Shown here piece by piece: positions 42,782 to 51,307 of a stretch of DNA of 64,000 nucleotides. The stretch is from Streptomyces agglomeratus (lineage in GTDB: Bacteria; Actinomycetota; Actinomycetes; Streptomycetales; Streptomycetaceae). The stretch spans positions 6,826,501 to 6,890,500 of the forward strand of contig NZ_MEHJ01000001.1 in assembly GCF_001746415.1 (NCBI RefSeq), written 5' to 3'. The position numbers and the translations under genes are program-made. Position 1 is the stretch's first letter. Every line of letters begins with the position of its first letter. A model generated the notes under the pieces. The model made no database searches. It saw only the letters and a list, made by a program, of their open reading frames with translations, and was not told the origin of the DNA.

Positions 42782-43429
42782 CTAGAAGCCCGGCCCGTCC
42801 ACACGGTCGGCCGCGGCGGCCAGGCGCCCCCACAGCAGGTCCGCGAGGCTGGAGACCAACTGCTCGCGGGAACAGGGGCGTTCGCCCAGCCACCAGTCGC
42901 CCGCGGCGTGCATCATGCCGACGATCCCGTGGCCCCACACCCGCGCCAGCTGCTCACTGCCGGGTCCCAGGTCCACCCGCTCGGCGATCACCATGGCGAG
43001 TTCCTCGCCGAGCCGCCGCAGCAACGGCGCCGAGTGCCGGCCGACGTCGAAGCCCTGCTCCGGCTGGTGCGCGTCCTCGGCGGGGTGCATCAGGAACCGG
43101 TAGACCTCGGGCAGCGCCTCGATCGCCGCGAGGTACGTGTCGAGCGTCGCCTCCACCCGCTGGCGCCGTTCGGCGGGTGCGTCCAGCGCCGCGCGCAGGG
43201 CCGAGAGCAGCGCGTCGGTGTGCCGCTTGGCGAGCGCGCGGTAGAGGCCGCCCTTGTCGCCGAAGTGCCGGTAGAGGATCGGCTTGGTGATCCCCGCCTC
43301 GGCGGCTATGGCGTTCATGGAGGCCTGCGGACCGTCCCGCAGCACCACGCGGTCCGCCGCTTCGAGCAGGTCGCGGCGGCGCCGCGCGGCAGCGGAGCGC
43401 TGCTGCTCGTCCGATTGTGTGGTGTCCAT
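42782..43429 (-). CDS. TetR-family regulator of the divergent acyl-CoA dehydrogenase
   Basis: A 215-residue TetR regulator starting at ATG 43429 (MDTTQSDEQQRSAAARRRRD). The HTH is in MNAIAAEAGITKPILYRHFG (about 38-57). The C-terminal ligand domain contains VYRFLMHPAEDAHQ. It is divergent from an acyl-CoA dehydrogenase, with a perfect 9-bp palindrome between them, so it is likely to repress that gene and respond to an acyl-CoA. Confidence 0.92.
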   Translation of the reverse strand: MDTTQSDEQQRSAAARRRRDLLEAADRVVLRDGPQASMNAIAAEAGITKPILYRHFGDKGGLYRALAKRHTDALLSALRAALDAPAERRQRVEATLDTYLAAIEALPEVYRFLMHPAEDAHQPEQGFDVGRHSAPLLRRLGEELAMVIAERVDLGPGSEQLARVWGHGIVGMMHAAGDWWLGERPCSREQLVSSLADLLWGRLAAAADRVDGPGF

Positions 43430-43517
43430 GATGTGTTCTCCCCGCCCAAAGCGATTCCGTGACGCCTGCGAAACGTAACACCATGGCCGCGGGCCGCGCC
43501 GGTCCCCACCGCGCCGG

Positions 43518-43557
43518 TTGACAGCGTCTACTTGCCGGTAACAGACTCCTGTTACCG
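43518..43557 (+). promoter_or_regulatory. Promoter and TetR operator of the acyl-CoA dehydrogenase
   Basis: TTGACA (43518-43523) and CAGACT (43542-43547), 18 bp apart, make a plausible -35/-10 pair. CGGTAACAG (43536-43544), ACTC and CTGTTACCG (43549-43557) form a perfect 9-bp inverted repeat that covers the -10 box. Binding there would block transcription; the divergent TetR protein is the obvious ligand-controlled binder. Confidence 0.75.
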
Positions 43558-43598
43558 TAAGTAACGCTTGAAAAATGAAACGCAGCGCTGGAGGGGAC

Positions 43599-44825
43599 AT
43601 GGCCGAGTTCACACTCGAACTCAACGATGACCAGAAGCAGGTCCGCGACTGGATCCACGGGTTCGCCGCAGATGTGATGCGTCCGGCCGCCGCCGAATGG
43701 GACGAGCGCGAGGAGACGCCCTGGCCCGTCATCCAGGAAGCGGCCAAGCTCGGCATCTACTCCCTCGACTTCTACGCGCAGCAGTTCTTCGACCCGACGG
43801 GCCTGGGCATCCCGATGGCGATGGAGGAGCTGTTCTGGGGCGACGCCGGCATCGGCCTCTCCATCGTCGGTACGGGCCTGGCCGCCGTCGGTGTCCTCGC
43901 CAACGGCACCGAGGAACAGATCGGCACCTGGATCCCGCAGATGTACGGGGACCCCGACGACGTCAAGGTCGCCGCCTTCTGCTCCTCCGAGCCGGACGCG
44001 GGCTCCGACGTCTCCGCGATGCGCACCCGCGCCGTGTACGACGAGGCCAAGGACGAGTGGGTCCTCAACGGCACCAAGACGTGGGCGACCAACGGCGGCA
44101 TCGCCAACGTCCACGTCGTCGTCGCCCTCGTCGACCCGGAACTCGGCTCCAAGGGCCACGCCTCCTTCATCGTCCCGCCGAACACGGCCGGCCTGTCCCA
44201 GGGCCAGAAGTTCAAGAAGCACGGCATCCGTGCCTCGCACACCGCCGAGGTCGTACTGGAGAACGTCCGCGTCCCGGGCCACTGCCTGCTCGGCGGGAAG
44301 GACAAGCTCGACGAGCGCCTCGCCCGGGCCCGCGAGCGCGCCCGCAAGGGCGGCGAGCGCGTCAAGAACGCCGCGATGGCCACCTTCGAGGCGTCCCGCC
44401 CGGCCGTCGGCGCGATGGCGGTCGGCACCGCCCGCGCGGCGTACGAGGTGGCGCTCGACTACGCCATGACCCGTGAGCAGTTCGGCCGCCCGATCATCGA
44501 CAACCAGGGCGTCGCCTTCCAGCTCGCCGACATGCGAACCCAGATCGACGCGGCCCGGCTGCTCGTCTGGCGGGCCTCCTGGATGGCGACGGCGGGCAAG
44601 CCGTTCACGTCGGCCGAGGGCTCGATGTCGAAGCTGTTCGCCAGCGAGACGGCCAAGAAGGTCACCGCCCAGGCCGTGCAGATCCTCGGCGGCAACGGAT
44701 ACACCCGCGAGTACCCGGTGGAGCGCATGCACCGCGACAGCGCGATCTACACGATCTTCGAGGGTACGAGCGAGATCCAGCGCCTGGTCATCGCCCGGAC
44801 CCTGTCGGGCATGCCGATCCGCTAG
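43599..44825 (+). CDS. Acyl-CoA dehydrogenase
   Basis: A 408-residue flavoenzyme for alpha-beta oxidation of acyl-CoA thioesters. The start at ATG 43599 (MAEFTLELNDDQ) follows GGAGGGG. Conserved parts are FCSSEPDAGSDVSAM, GTKTWATNGGIANVHVV, MTREQFGRPIIDNQGVAFQLADM, and the catalytic Glu in YTIFEGTSEIQRLVIAR. The substrate chain length is unknown. The basic insert ARARERARKGGERVKNAA (about 245-262) is unusual for small members but seen in actinobacterial ones. Controlled by the divergent TetR regulator. Confidence 0.95.
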   Translation: MAEFTLELNDDQKQVRDWIHGFAADVMRPAAAEWDEREETPWPVIQEAAKLGIYSLDFYAQQFFDPTGLGIPMAMEELFWGDAGIGLSIVGTGLAAVGVLANGTEEQIGTWIPQMYGDPDDVKVAAFCSSEPDAGSDVSAMRTRAVYDEAKDEWVLNGTKTWATNGGIANVHVVVALVDPELGSKGHASFIVPPNTAGLSQGQKFKKHGIRASHTAEVVLENVRVPGHCLLGGKDKLDERLARARERARKGGERVKNAAMATFEASRPAVGAMAVGTARAAYEVALDYAMTREQFGRPIIDNQGVAFQLADMRTQIDAARLLVWRASWMATAGKPFTSAEGSMSKLFASETAKKVTAQAVQILGGNGYTREYPVERMHRDSAIYTIFEGTSEIQRLVIARTLSGMPIR

Positions 44826-44849
44826 TCCGGCCGCCGTCCGGCGCACGGC

Positions 44850-44888
44850 GAAGGCGCCGTCCCACCACAGGAGGGGGACGGCGCCTTC
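44850..44888. terminator. Bidirectional terminator hairpin
   Basis: GAAGGCGCCGTCCC (44850-44863) and GGGACGGCGCCTTC (44875-44888) form a perfect 14-bp stem with an 11-nt loop between the convergent acyl-CoA dehydrogenase and glutathione peroxidase genes. Confidence 0.87.
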
Positions 44889-44896
44889 GGGTGCCG

Positions 44897-45388
44897 TCAG
44901 GCGGAGGGGAGCTGCGCCTCGATGGCCGCCACGACCTCGGCGGCCTCCGGCTCGACACGCGGACGGAACCGGCCGACGACCTCGCCCTTCGCGCTCACCA
45001 GGAACTTCTCGAAGTTCCACTGGACGTCCCCGGCCTCGCCGGCCTCGTCCTTCGCCGCGGTCAGCCCGACGTACAGCGGGTGCCGGTGGTCACCGTTGAC
45101 CTCGATCTTCTCCAGCAGCGGGAACGTCACGCCGTAGCTCGCCGAGCAGAAGGTCCCGATCTCCTCGGCGCTGCCCGGCTCCTGGCCCGCGAACTGGTTG
45201 CACGGCACACCGAGCACCGTGAAGCCCTGGTCGGCGTACGTCTTCTGAAGCCGCTCCAGACCGGCGTACTGCGGCGTGAGGCCGCACTTGGACGCGACGT
45301 TCACCACCAGCACCGCCTTGCCCTCGTAGGCCGCCAGGGTGGTCGGCTCGCCGGTCAGGGTGCGCAGGGGAATGTCGTACAGGCTCAT
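44897..45388 (-). CDS. Glutathione peroxidase-family thiol peroxidase
   Basis: A 163-residue GPx-like protein. The catalytic Cys35 is in NVASKCGLTPQYAGLE, where selenocysteine enzymes have Sec, and the Gln and Trp partners are in CNQFAGQEPG and VQWNFEKFLV. Because actinobacteria use mycothiol and thioredoxin rather than glutathione, it is more likely a thioredoxin-dependent peroxidase; that is inferred from biology of the group. Standard length, cytosolic. Confidence 0.94.
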   Translation of the reverse strand: MSLYDIPLRTLTGEPTTLAAYEGKAVLVVNVASKCGLTPQYAGLERLQKTYADQGFTVLGVPCNQFAGQEPGSAEEIGTFCSASYGVTFPLLEKIEVNGDHRHPLYVGLTAAKDEAGEAGDVQWNFEKFLVSAKGEVVGRFRPRVEPEAAEVVAAIEAQLPSA

Positions 45389-45575
45389 CGCCGTCTCCTA
45401 GGGCTCTGGGCGGCCGGACTGCTGCCGGCCGTCGGTCACTGCTCCGTACTGTTCCAGAGCCCGGCCCGAGCGATGTCCACGGCCCTGCCTTCGGGGCCGG
45501 GCGGGTCCGGCCGAGGACGCTTGCTTGGCTGAAATCCCTGCCCTACGTACCACCACCCTGGGAAGGAACCGCGCC

Positions 45576-46829
45576 ATGACCGGTCTCACCACCCCCGTAC
45601 TCCTGCACAACGGACTGCTCATCGACGGCACCGGGGGCGAACCCGTCACGGACGGCGCCGTGCTCATCGACGAAGGGCTCGTACGCTGGGTGGGCCCGAC
45701 CGCCCGACTGCGCCTGCCGGCGCTGCCCGTCCCCGCCCGGCGTGTCGACGTACAGGGCGACGCGATCCTCCCGGGCTTCATCGACTGCCATGTCCACATG
45801 GCGGCGCCGGGCGGCGCCCTCAGCCACGCCGAGATCGCGGCGATGCCCCTCTCGCTGCGCACCTTCCTGGCCGCGCCCCGCATGAAGCTCACCCTCGAAG
45901 CGGGCGTCACCACCGCCCGCGACCTAGGCGGCGCGGACGCCGGCCACCGGGAGGCCGTCGAATCGGGGCTGCTCGCCGGTCCGCGCCTGCTGGTCGCGAT
46001 CTCCATGCTCAGCCCGACGGGGGGACACGGCGACTTCCGGGCGGCCCCCGACAGCGGCGGGAACGACCCCGTCATGGGACGCCTCGCCGACGGCACCACC
46101 GAATGCCGCAAGGCCGTGCGCGAGGTCCTCCGCCAGGGCGCCGACTGCGTGAAGGTCGCGGCCACGGGAGGGGTGTGGAGCCCGACGGACCAGCCGGGTG
46201 ACGACGGCTTCCTGGAGGACGAGATCCGTACGATCACCGAGATCGCGGCGGGGCACGGCGGCCGGAAGGTGGCCGCGCACGCGCAGGGACGCGGCGGAAT
46301 CATCAATGCCGTACGCGGCGGAGTCGCCAGCGTCGAACACGGCTACGAGATCGACGACGAGGCCATCGACCTGATGCTGGAGCGCGGCACCTTCCTGGTG
46401 CCGACGCTGACCACCGCCAACACCGAGCCCGACCCGCAGAAGGCGGCGGGCCCGGCGTACGCGAAGAAGAAGCACTGGCAGGCCGTCGCCCGCCGGCACA
46501 TCCCGCACGCCGTAGCGCGCGGCGTCCGCGTCGCCATGGGAACCGACTGCGGCATCGCGGAACACGGCACGAACCTGCGGGAGCTGGCGTACCTCGTCGG
46601 CTGCGGGATGACGCCGATGGACGCGATCCGCGCCGGGACCAGCGAGGCGGCGGAACTCCTCGGCCTGGCACGGGAGATCGGCACGCTCGAGCCCGGCAAA
46701 CGGGCCGATGTCGTTGTGGCGCGCGGCAATCCGCTGACCGACATCGCCTCCCTGGGCGAGCCCGCCAACATCCGGCTCGTCATGAAGGACGGCGTGGTCT
46801 GCAAGAACCTCGACGGCCTGACGGTCTGA
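45576..46829 (+). CDS. Amidohydrolase-family enzyme (imidazolonepropionase/prolidase-like)
   Basis: A 417-residue amidohydrolase starting at ATG 45576 behind GGAAGGAA. Metal ligands are visible in GFIDCHVHMAAPG, VAAHAQG, SVEHGYEIDD and MGTDCGIAEHG, and VKVAATGGVWSP holds a Lys that may be carbamylated. The final EPGKRADVVVARGNPLTDI is typical. It resembles Xaa-Pro dipeptidase/imidazolonepropionase-like members; substrate unknown. Divergent from the peroxidase gene. Confidence 0.9.
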   Translation: MTGLTTPVLLHNGLLIDGTGGEPVTDGAVLIDEGLVRWVGPTARLRLPALPVPARRVDVQGDAILPGFIDCHVHMAAPGGALSHAEIAAMPLSLRTFLAAPRMKLTLEAGVTTARDLGGADAGHREAVESGLLAGPRLLVAISMLSPTGGHGDFRAAPDSGGNDPVMGRLADGTTECRKAVREVLRQGADCVKVAATGGVWSPTDQPGDDGFLEDEIRTITEIAAGHGGRKVAAHAQGRGGIINAVRGGVASVEHGYEIDDEAIDLMLERGTFLVPTLTTANTEPDPQKAAGPAYAKKKHWQAVARRHIPHAVARGVRVAMGTDCGIAEHGTNLRELAYLVGCGMTPMDAIRAGTSEAAELLGLAREIGTLEPGKRADVVVARGNPLTDIASLGEPANIRLVMKDGVVCKNLDGLTV

Positions 46830-46833
46830 CGGC

Positions 46834-46872
46834 CCGACAGGCGGGGCGGGCGCTGCCTGACGGGCCTGTCGG
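46834..46872. terminator. Possible terminator hairpin between amidohydrolase and TesB genes
   Basis: CCGACAGGC (46834-46842) and GCCTGTCGG (46864-46872) form a perfect 9-bp stem with a 21-nt loop, in the gap between convergent genes. Confidence 0.5.
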
Positions 46873-46911
46873 CACGGCCCACGCAGGCCGCCCACCGGTC
46901 CGGGCCGGCGG

Positions 46912-47787
46912 TCAGGAAGCCAGCCGCCGGAACAGCCCCTCCTGCACCACCGACACCAGCAGATTCCCCGCCCGGTCGTAGATCCGGCCGCGCGCCAGCC
47001 CGCGCGCGCCCGTGGCGATCGGGGACTCCTGGTCGTACAGGAACCACTCGTCGGCGCGGAATGGCCGGTGGAACCACATCGCGTGGTCCAGCGACGCGAT
47101 GTCGAAGGTGCGCGGCCCCCACAGCGGCTCCACCGGGATGCGGACCGCGTCCAGCAGCGTCATGTCGGACGCGTACGCCAGCGCGCACGTGTGCACGAGC
47201 TGGTCGTCGCCCAGCGGGCCGACCGCGCGCATCCACACCGCGCTGCGCGGGTCCGCCTCCTTGACCTCCTCGGCGGTCCAGCGCAGCCGGTCGACGTACC
47301 GGATGTCGAACGGCTGGCGGCGGGCCATCCGCTCCAGCGCCTCCGGCAGCTCCCCGAGGTGCTCGCGGATCTCGTCCACCACCGTCGGCAGCGACTCCGG
47401 GTCCGGGAAGTCCAGGCGGGGCGGCAGCTGGTGCTCGAAGGCGGCCTCCTCCGGCTGGTGGAACGAGGCGGTCAGGTTGAAGATCGTCCGGCCCTGCTGG
47501 ACCGCCGTGACCCGCCGGGTGGTGAAGGAGCGCCCGTCGCGCACCCGCTCCACCTGGTAGACGATCGGCACCCCCGGGCGGCCGGGACGCAGGAAGTACG
47601 CGTGCAGCGAGTGCACGGGCCGGTCGCCCTCGGTCGTACGGCCGGCCGCGACCAGCGCCTGGCCGGCGACCTGCCCGCCGAAGACGCGTTGCAGGGACTC
47701 ATGCGGGCTGCGGCCGCGGAAGATGTTGACCTCGATCTGCTCCAGGTCGAGCAGATCGACGAGCCGTTCGGCGGGATTCGTCGTCAC
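46912..47787 (-). CDS. tesB: Acyl-CoA thioesterase II (TesB family)
   Basis: A 291-residue double-hotdog thioesterase that releases fatty acids from acyl-CoA. The N-terminal LVDLLDLEQIEVNIFRGRSP, GGQVAGQALVAAGRTT and SLHAYFLRPGRPGVPIVY are typical, and the second domain carries LDHAMWFHRPFRADEWFLYD with the catalytic Asp. The GTG start at 47787 lies 24 bp after the helicase stop, so it is probably cotranscribed with that gene. Confidence 0.94.
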   Translation of the reverse strand: MTTNPAERLVDLLDLEQIEVNIFRGRSPHESLQRVFGGQVAGQALVAAGRTTEGDRPVHSLHAYFLRPGRPGVPIVYQVERVRDGRSFTTRRVTAVQQGRTIFNLTASFHQPEEAAFEHQLPPRLDFPDPESLPTVVDEIREHLGELPEALERMARRQPFDIRYVDRLRWTAEEVKEADPRSAVWMRAVGPLGDDQLVHTCALAYASDMTLLDAVRIPVEPLWGPRTFDIASLDHAMWFHRPFRADEWFLYDQESPIATGARGLARGRIYDRAGNLLVSVVQEGLFRRLAS

Positions 47788-47811
47788 GGGACGTTTCTCC
47801 TTGCTTCTCTG

Positions 47812-50334
47812 CTACAGCTGGCCGACCGAGGTGACGCGCACGACGGCCCGCCCCTCCTCGTCGGAGGCGGCGAGGTCGACCTCCGCGCTGATACCCCAGT
47901 CATGGTCGCCGTTGGGGTCGGCGAACGCCTGGCGGACGCGCCACAGGCCGTGCTCGGCGTCCTCCTCGATCATCAGCAGCTTGGGACCGCGCGCGTCCGG
48001 ACCGGTGCCCAGGTCCTCGTACTCGTCCCAGTACGCGTCCATGGCCTCGCCCCACTTGTCCTCGTCCCAGCCGGAATCGCCGTCCATCTCGCCCAGCTCC
48101 CGGACGTTGTCCAGGGCGGCCAGCTCGACCCGGCGGAACATGGCGTTGCGCACGAGCACCCGGAAGGCCCGCGCGTTGGCCGTGACCGGCTTGACCTGGT
48201 CGGCGCGCTCCTGGGCCTGCTCGGCGGTCTCCACCTCGGGGTTGGCGAGCTGCTCCCACTCGTCGAGGAGGCTGGAGTCGACCTGGCGCACCAGCTCGCC
48301 GAGCCAGGCGATGAGGTCCTCCAGGTCCTCGGACTTGATGTCGTCCGGGATGGTGTGTTCGAGCGCCTTGTACGCGCCCGCGAGGTAGCGCAGCACGATG
48401 CCTTCGGTGCGGGCGAGCTCGTAGTGCGAGGTGAACTCGGCGAAGGTCATGGCCCGCTCGTACATGTCACGGACCACGGACTTCGGGGACACCGGGTGGT
48501 CACCGACCCACGGGTGGCTCTTGCGGTAGACGTTGTACCCGTGCCACAGCAGCTCCTCCAGCGGCTTCGGGTAGCTGATCTCCTGGAGCCGCTCCATGCG
48601 CTCCTCGTACTCGACACGGTCCGCCTTCATCTGGCCGACCGCCTCGCCGCGCGCCTTGTTCTGCTGGGCGGCGAGGATCTGGCGCGGGTCGTCGAGGGTC
48701 GACTCGACGACGGACACCATGTCCAGCGCGTACGAGGGGGAGTCTGGGTCCAGCAGCTCGTATGCGGCGAGCGCGAACGTCGACAGCGGCTGGTTGAGCG
48801 CGAAGTCCTGCTGGAGATCGACGGTCAGCCGTACCGTACGGCCGTCGGCCTCCGGGGTCTCCAGCATCTCCACCACGCCGCCGTCGAGCAGCGAGCGGAA
48901 GATGGCGATCGCCCGGCGGATGTGCCGCAGCTGCGCCTTGCGCGGCTCGTGGTTGTCCTCCAGGAGGTGGCGCATGGCGGCGAAGGGGTTGCCGGGACGG
49001 GCGATGACCGACAGCAGCATGGTGTGGGTGACGCGGAAGCGGCTGTTCAACGGCTCGGGGTCGGAACCGATGAGTTTGTCGAAGGTCGTCTCGGACCAGG
49101 CGACGAAGCCCTCGGGAGCCTTCTTGCGGACCACCTTGCGGCGCTTCTTCGGGTCGTCGCCGGCCTTGGCGAGCGCCTTCTCGTTCTCGACGACGTGCTC
49201 GGGCGCCTGCGCCACCACCAGGCCCGCCGTGTCGAAGCCGGCCCGGCCCGCGCGGCCCGCGATCTGGTGGAACTCACGGGCGCGGAGCGTGCGCACGCGC
49301 GTGCCGTCGTACTTCGTGAGCGCCGTGAACAGCACCGTGCGGATGGGCACGTTGACACCGACGCCGAGCGTGTCCGTACCGCAGATGACCTTCAGGAGAC
49401 CCGCCTGGGCCAGCTTCTCCACGAGCCGGCGGTACTTGGGCAGCATGCCCGCGTGGTGCACGCCGATGCCGTGCCGCACGAAGCGCGAGAGGTTCTTGCC
49501 GAATTTCGTGGTGAAGCGGAAGTTGCCGATCAGCTCCGCGATCTGGTCCTTCTCCTCGCGCGAGCACATGTTGATGCTCATCAGCGACTGCGCCCGTTCC
49601 ACGGCCGCCGCCTGCGTGAAGTGCACGATGTAGACGGGCGCCTGCCTGGTCTCCAGCAGCTCCGTCAGCGTCTCCGTGATGGGCGTCAGGCGGTACTCGT
49701 ACGACAGCGGGACCGGCCGGGTCGCGGAGCGCACGACGGACGTCGGGCGGCCGGTGCGCCTGGCCAGGTCCTTCTCGAACATCGCGACGTCGCCGAGCGT
49801 TGCCGACATGAGGACGAACTGCGCCTGCGGCAGTTCCAGCAGCGGGATCTGCCAGGCCCAGCCGCGGTCCGGCTCGGCGTAGAAGTGGAACTCGTCCATC
49901 ACGACCTGGCCGATGTCGGCGTGCTTGCCGTCGCGCAGGGCGATGGAGGCGAGCACCTCCGCCGTGCACGCGATCACCGGGGCGTCGGCGTTGACGGACG
50001 CGTCGCCCGTCAGCATGCCGACGTTCTCCGTGCCGAAGAGCTTGCACAGGTCGAAGAACTTCTCCGAGACCAGCGCCTTGATCGGCGCGGTGTAGAAGGT
50101 GACCTTGTCCTGGGCGAGGGCGGCGAAGTGCGCGCCCGCCGCGACCAGGCTCTTGCCGGAGCCGGTGGGCGTGGACAGGATCACGTTCGCACCGGACACC
50201 ACCTCGATCAGCGCCTCCTCCTGAGCGGGATAGAGACTGATGCCCTGGCCCTCGGCCCAAGAGGTGAAAGCCTCGAAGAGGGCATCGGGGTCGGCGGTCG
50301 GGGGCATCTGATCGATAAGGGTCACGCCCCCCAT
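47812..50334 (-). CDS. DEAD/DEAH-box RNA helicase with DUF3516-type C-terminal region
   Basis: An 840-residue superfamily-2 helicase. Motif I is LSTPTGSGKSLVAAG (about 54-68), motif II is VVMDEFHFYAEPD, motif III is LMSATLGD, and motif VI is QIAGRAGRAGFDT. The C-terminal half (from about 420) matches the actinobacterial DUF3516 helicases, a distant relation of Ski2/Dob1-type enzymes. It may act on structured RNA; function in cells is not established. The start ATG 50334 is close to an alternative GTG at 50325. Confidence 0.9.
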   Translation of the reverse strand: MGGVTLIDQMPPTADPDALFEAFTSWAEGQGISLYPAQEEALIEVVSGANVILSTPTGSGKSLVAAGAHFAALAQDKVTFYTAPIKALVSEKFFDLCKLFGTENVGMLTGDASVNADAPVIACTAEVLASIALRDGKHADIGQVVMDEFHFYAEPDRGWAWQIPLLELPQAQFVLMSATLGDVAMFEKDLARRTGRPTSVVRSATRPVPLSYEYRLTPITETLTELLETRQAPVYIVHFTQAAAVERAQSLMSINMCSREEKDQIAELIGNFRFTTKFGKNLSRFVRHGIGVHHAGMLPKYRRLVEKLAQAGLLKVICGTDTLGVGVNVPIRTVLFTALTKYDGTRVRTLRAREFHQIAGRAGRAGFDTAGLVVAQAPEHVVENEKALAKAGDDPKKRRKVVRKKAPEGFVAWSETTFDKLIGSDPEPLNSRFRVTHTMLLSVIARPGNPFAAMRHLLEDNHEPRKAQLRHIRRAIAIFRSLLDGGVVEMLETPEADGRTVRLTVDLQQDFALNQPLSTFALAAYELLDPDSPSYALDMVSVVESTLDDPRQILAAQQNKARGEAVGQMKADRVEYEERMERLQEISYPKPLEELLWHGYNVYRKSHPWVGDHPVSPKSVVRDMYERAMTFAEFTSHYELARTEGIVLRYLAGAYKALEHTIPDDIKSEDLEDLIAWLGELVRQVDSSLLDEWEQLANPEVETAEQAQERADQVKPVTANARAFRVLVRNAMFRRVELAALDNVRELGEMDGDSGWDEDKWGEAMDAYWDEYEDLGTGPDARGPKLLMIEEDAEHGLWRVRQAFADPNGDHDWGISAEVDLAASDEEGRAVVRVTSVGQL

Positions 50335-50446
50335 CTTGCCTGGCTTCCCCCCTGAACCGGGAACCGGTCGGCCGTACGAAGATCACGAGCGATACGCTGC
50401 CGTGTCAACGGGGCACACCACAAGAACAAATGGGGCGGGGACGACC

Positions 50447-51238
50447 ATGATGGGACCGGCGCACTCACTGTCGGGGGCAGCGGCCTGGCTTGGCGTCGGG
50501 GCGGCGGCGGCCGCGGCCGGACATCCGATGCCCTGGCCGGTCCTCGCCGTCGGAGCCCTGATCTGCGCGGGCGCGGCGCTCGCTCCCGACCTCGACCACA
50601 AGTCCGCGACGATCTCGCGCGCCTTCGGGCCCGTGTCGCGCGGCATGTGCGAGATCGTCGACAAGCTGTCGTACGCCGTCTACAAGGCCACCAAGAAGCC
50701 CGCCGACCCGCGCAGGACCGGCGGCCACCGCACGCTCACCCACACCTGGCTGTGGGCGGTCATGATCGGCGGCGGTGCGTCGCTCGCGGCGTACACCGGC
50801 GGCCGCTGGGCGGTGCTCGTCCTTCTCTTCGTCCACCTGGTGCTGGCGGTGGAGGGCCTGCTGTGGCGGGCCGCCCGGGTGTCCAGTGACGTCCTGGTGT
50901 GGCTGCTCGGCGCGACGAGTGCGTGGATTCTCGCCGGCATACTGGATAAACCGGGCAACGGCGCCGACTGGCTGTTCACGGGTGACGGCCAGGAGTACCT
51001 GTGGCTCGGCCTGCCGATCGTCCTCGGCGCGCTGGTCCACGACATCGGGGACGCGCTCACGGTCTCCGGCTGCCCGATCCTGTGGCCCATCCCGGTCGGC
51101 CGCAAGCGCTGGTACCCGATCGGGCCGCCCAAGGCGCTGCGGTTCCGCGCGGGCAGCTGGGTGGAGCTGAAGGTGCTGATGCCGGCGTTCATGCTGCTCG
51201 GGGGAGTGGGCGGCGCGGCCGCGCTCAACTTCATCTGA
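50447..51238 (+). CDS. Membrane-bound metal-dependent hydrolase (YdjM/DUF457 type)
   Basis: A 263-residue membrane protein starting at ATG 50447 (MMGPAHSLSGAAAWLG). Conserved acidic/His ligands are in GPAHSLSG, APDLDHKSATIS, GGHRTLTHTW and ALVHDIGDALTVSGCP. About five transmembrane helices are visible. The YdjM-like family is predicted to be a metal hydrolase with phospholipase-C-like ligands; substrate not known. A longer start at 50336 lacks support. Confidence 0.88.
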   Translation: MMGPAHSLSGAAAWLGVGAAAAAAGHPMPWPVLAVGALICAGAALAPDLDHKSATISRAFGPVSRGMCEIVDKLSYAVYKATKKPADPRRTGGHRTLTHTWLWAVMIGGGASLAAYTGGRWAVLVLLFVHLVLAVEGLLWRAARVSSDVLVWLLGATSAWILAGILDKPGNGADWLFTGDGQEYLWLGLPIVLGALVHDIGDALTVSGCPILWPIPVGRKRWYPIGPPKALRFRAGSWVELKVLMPAFMLLGGVGGAAALNFI

Positions 51239-51307
51239 GGCATACCGTTCGGGTGAATTCGGTGCGGGACCCGCTGCCCGGAGCATCAAGATCCAGTTCA
51301 TGGGATC

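Noticed and set aside
47068..50355. A plus-strand open frame of more than 1000 codons opposite the helicase and TesB genes
   Set aside because: Arg/Val/Leu-rich antisense shadow of two well-recognised minus-strand genes; no domain similarity.
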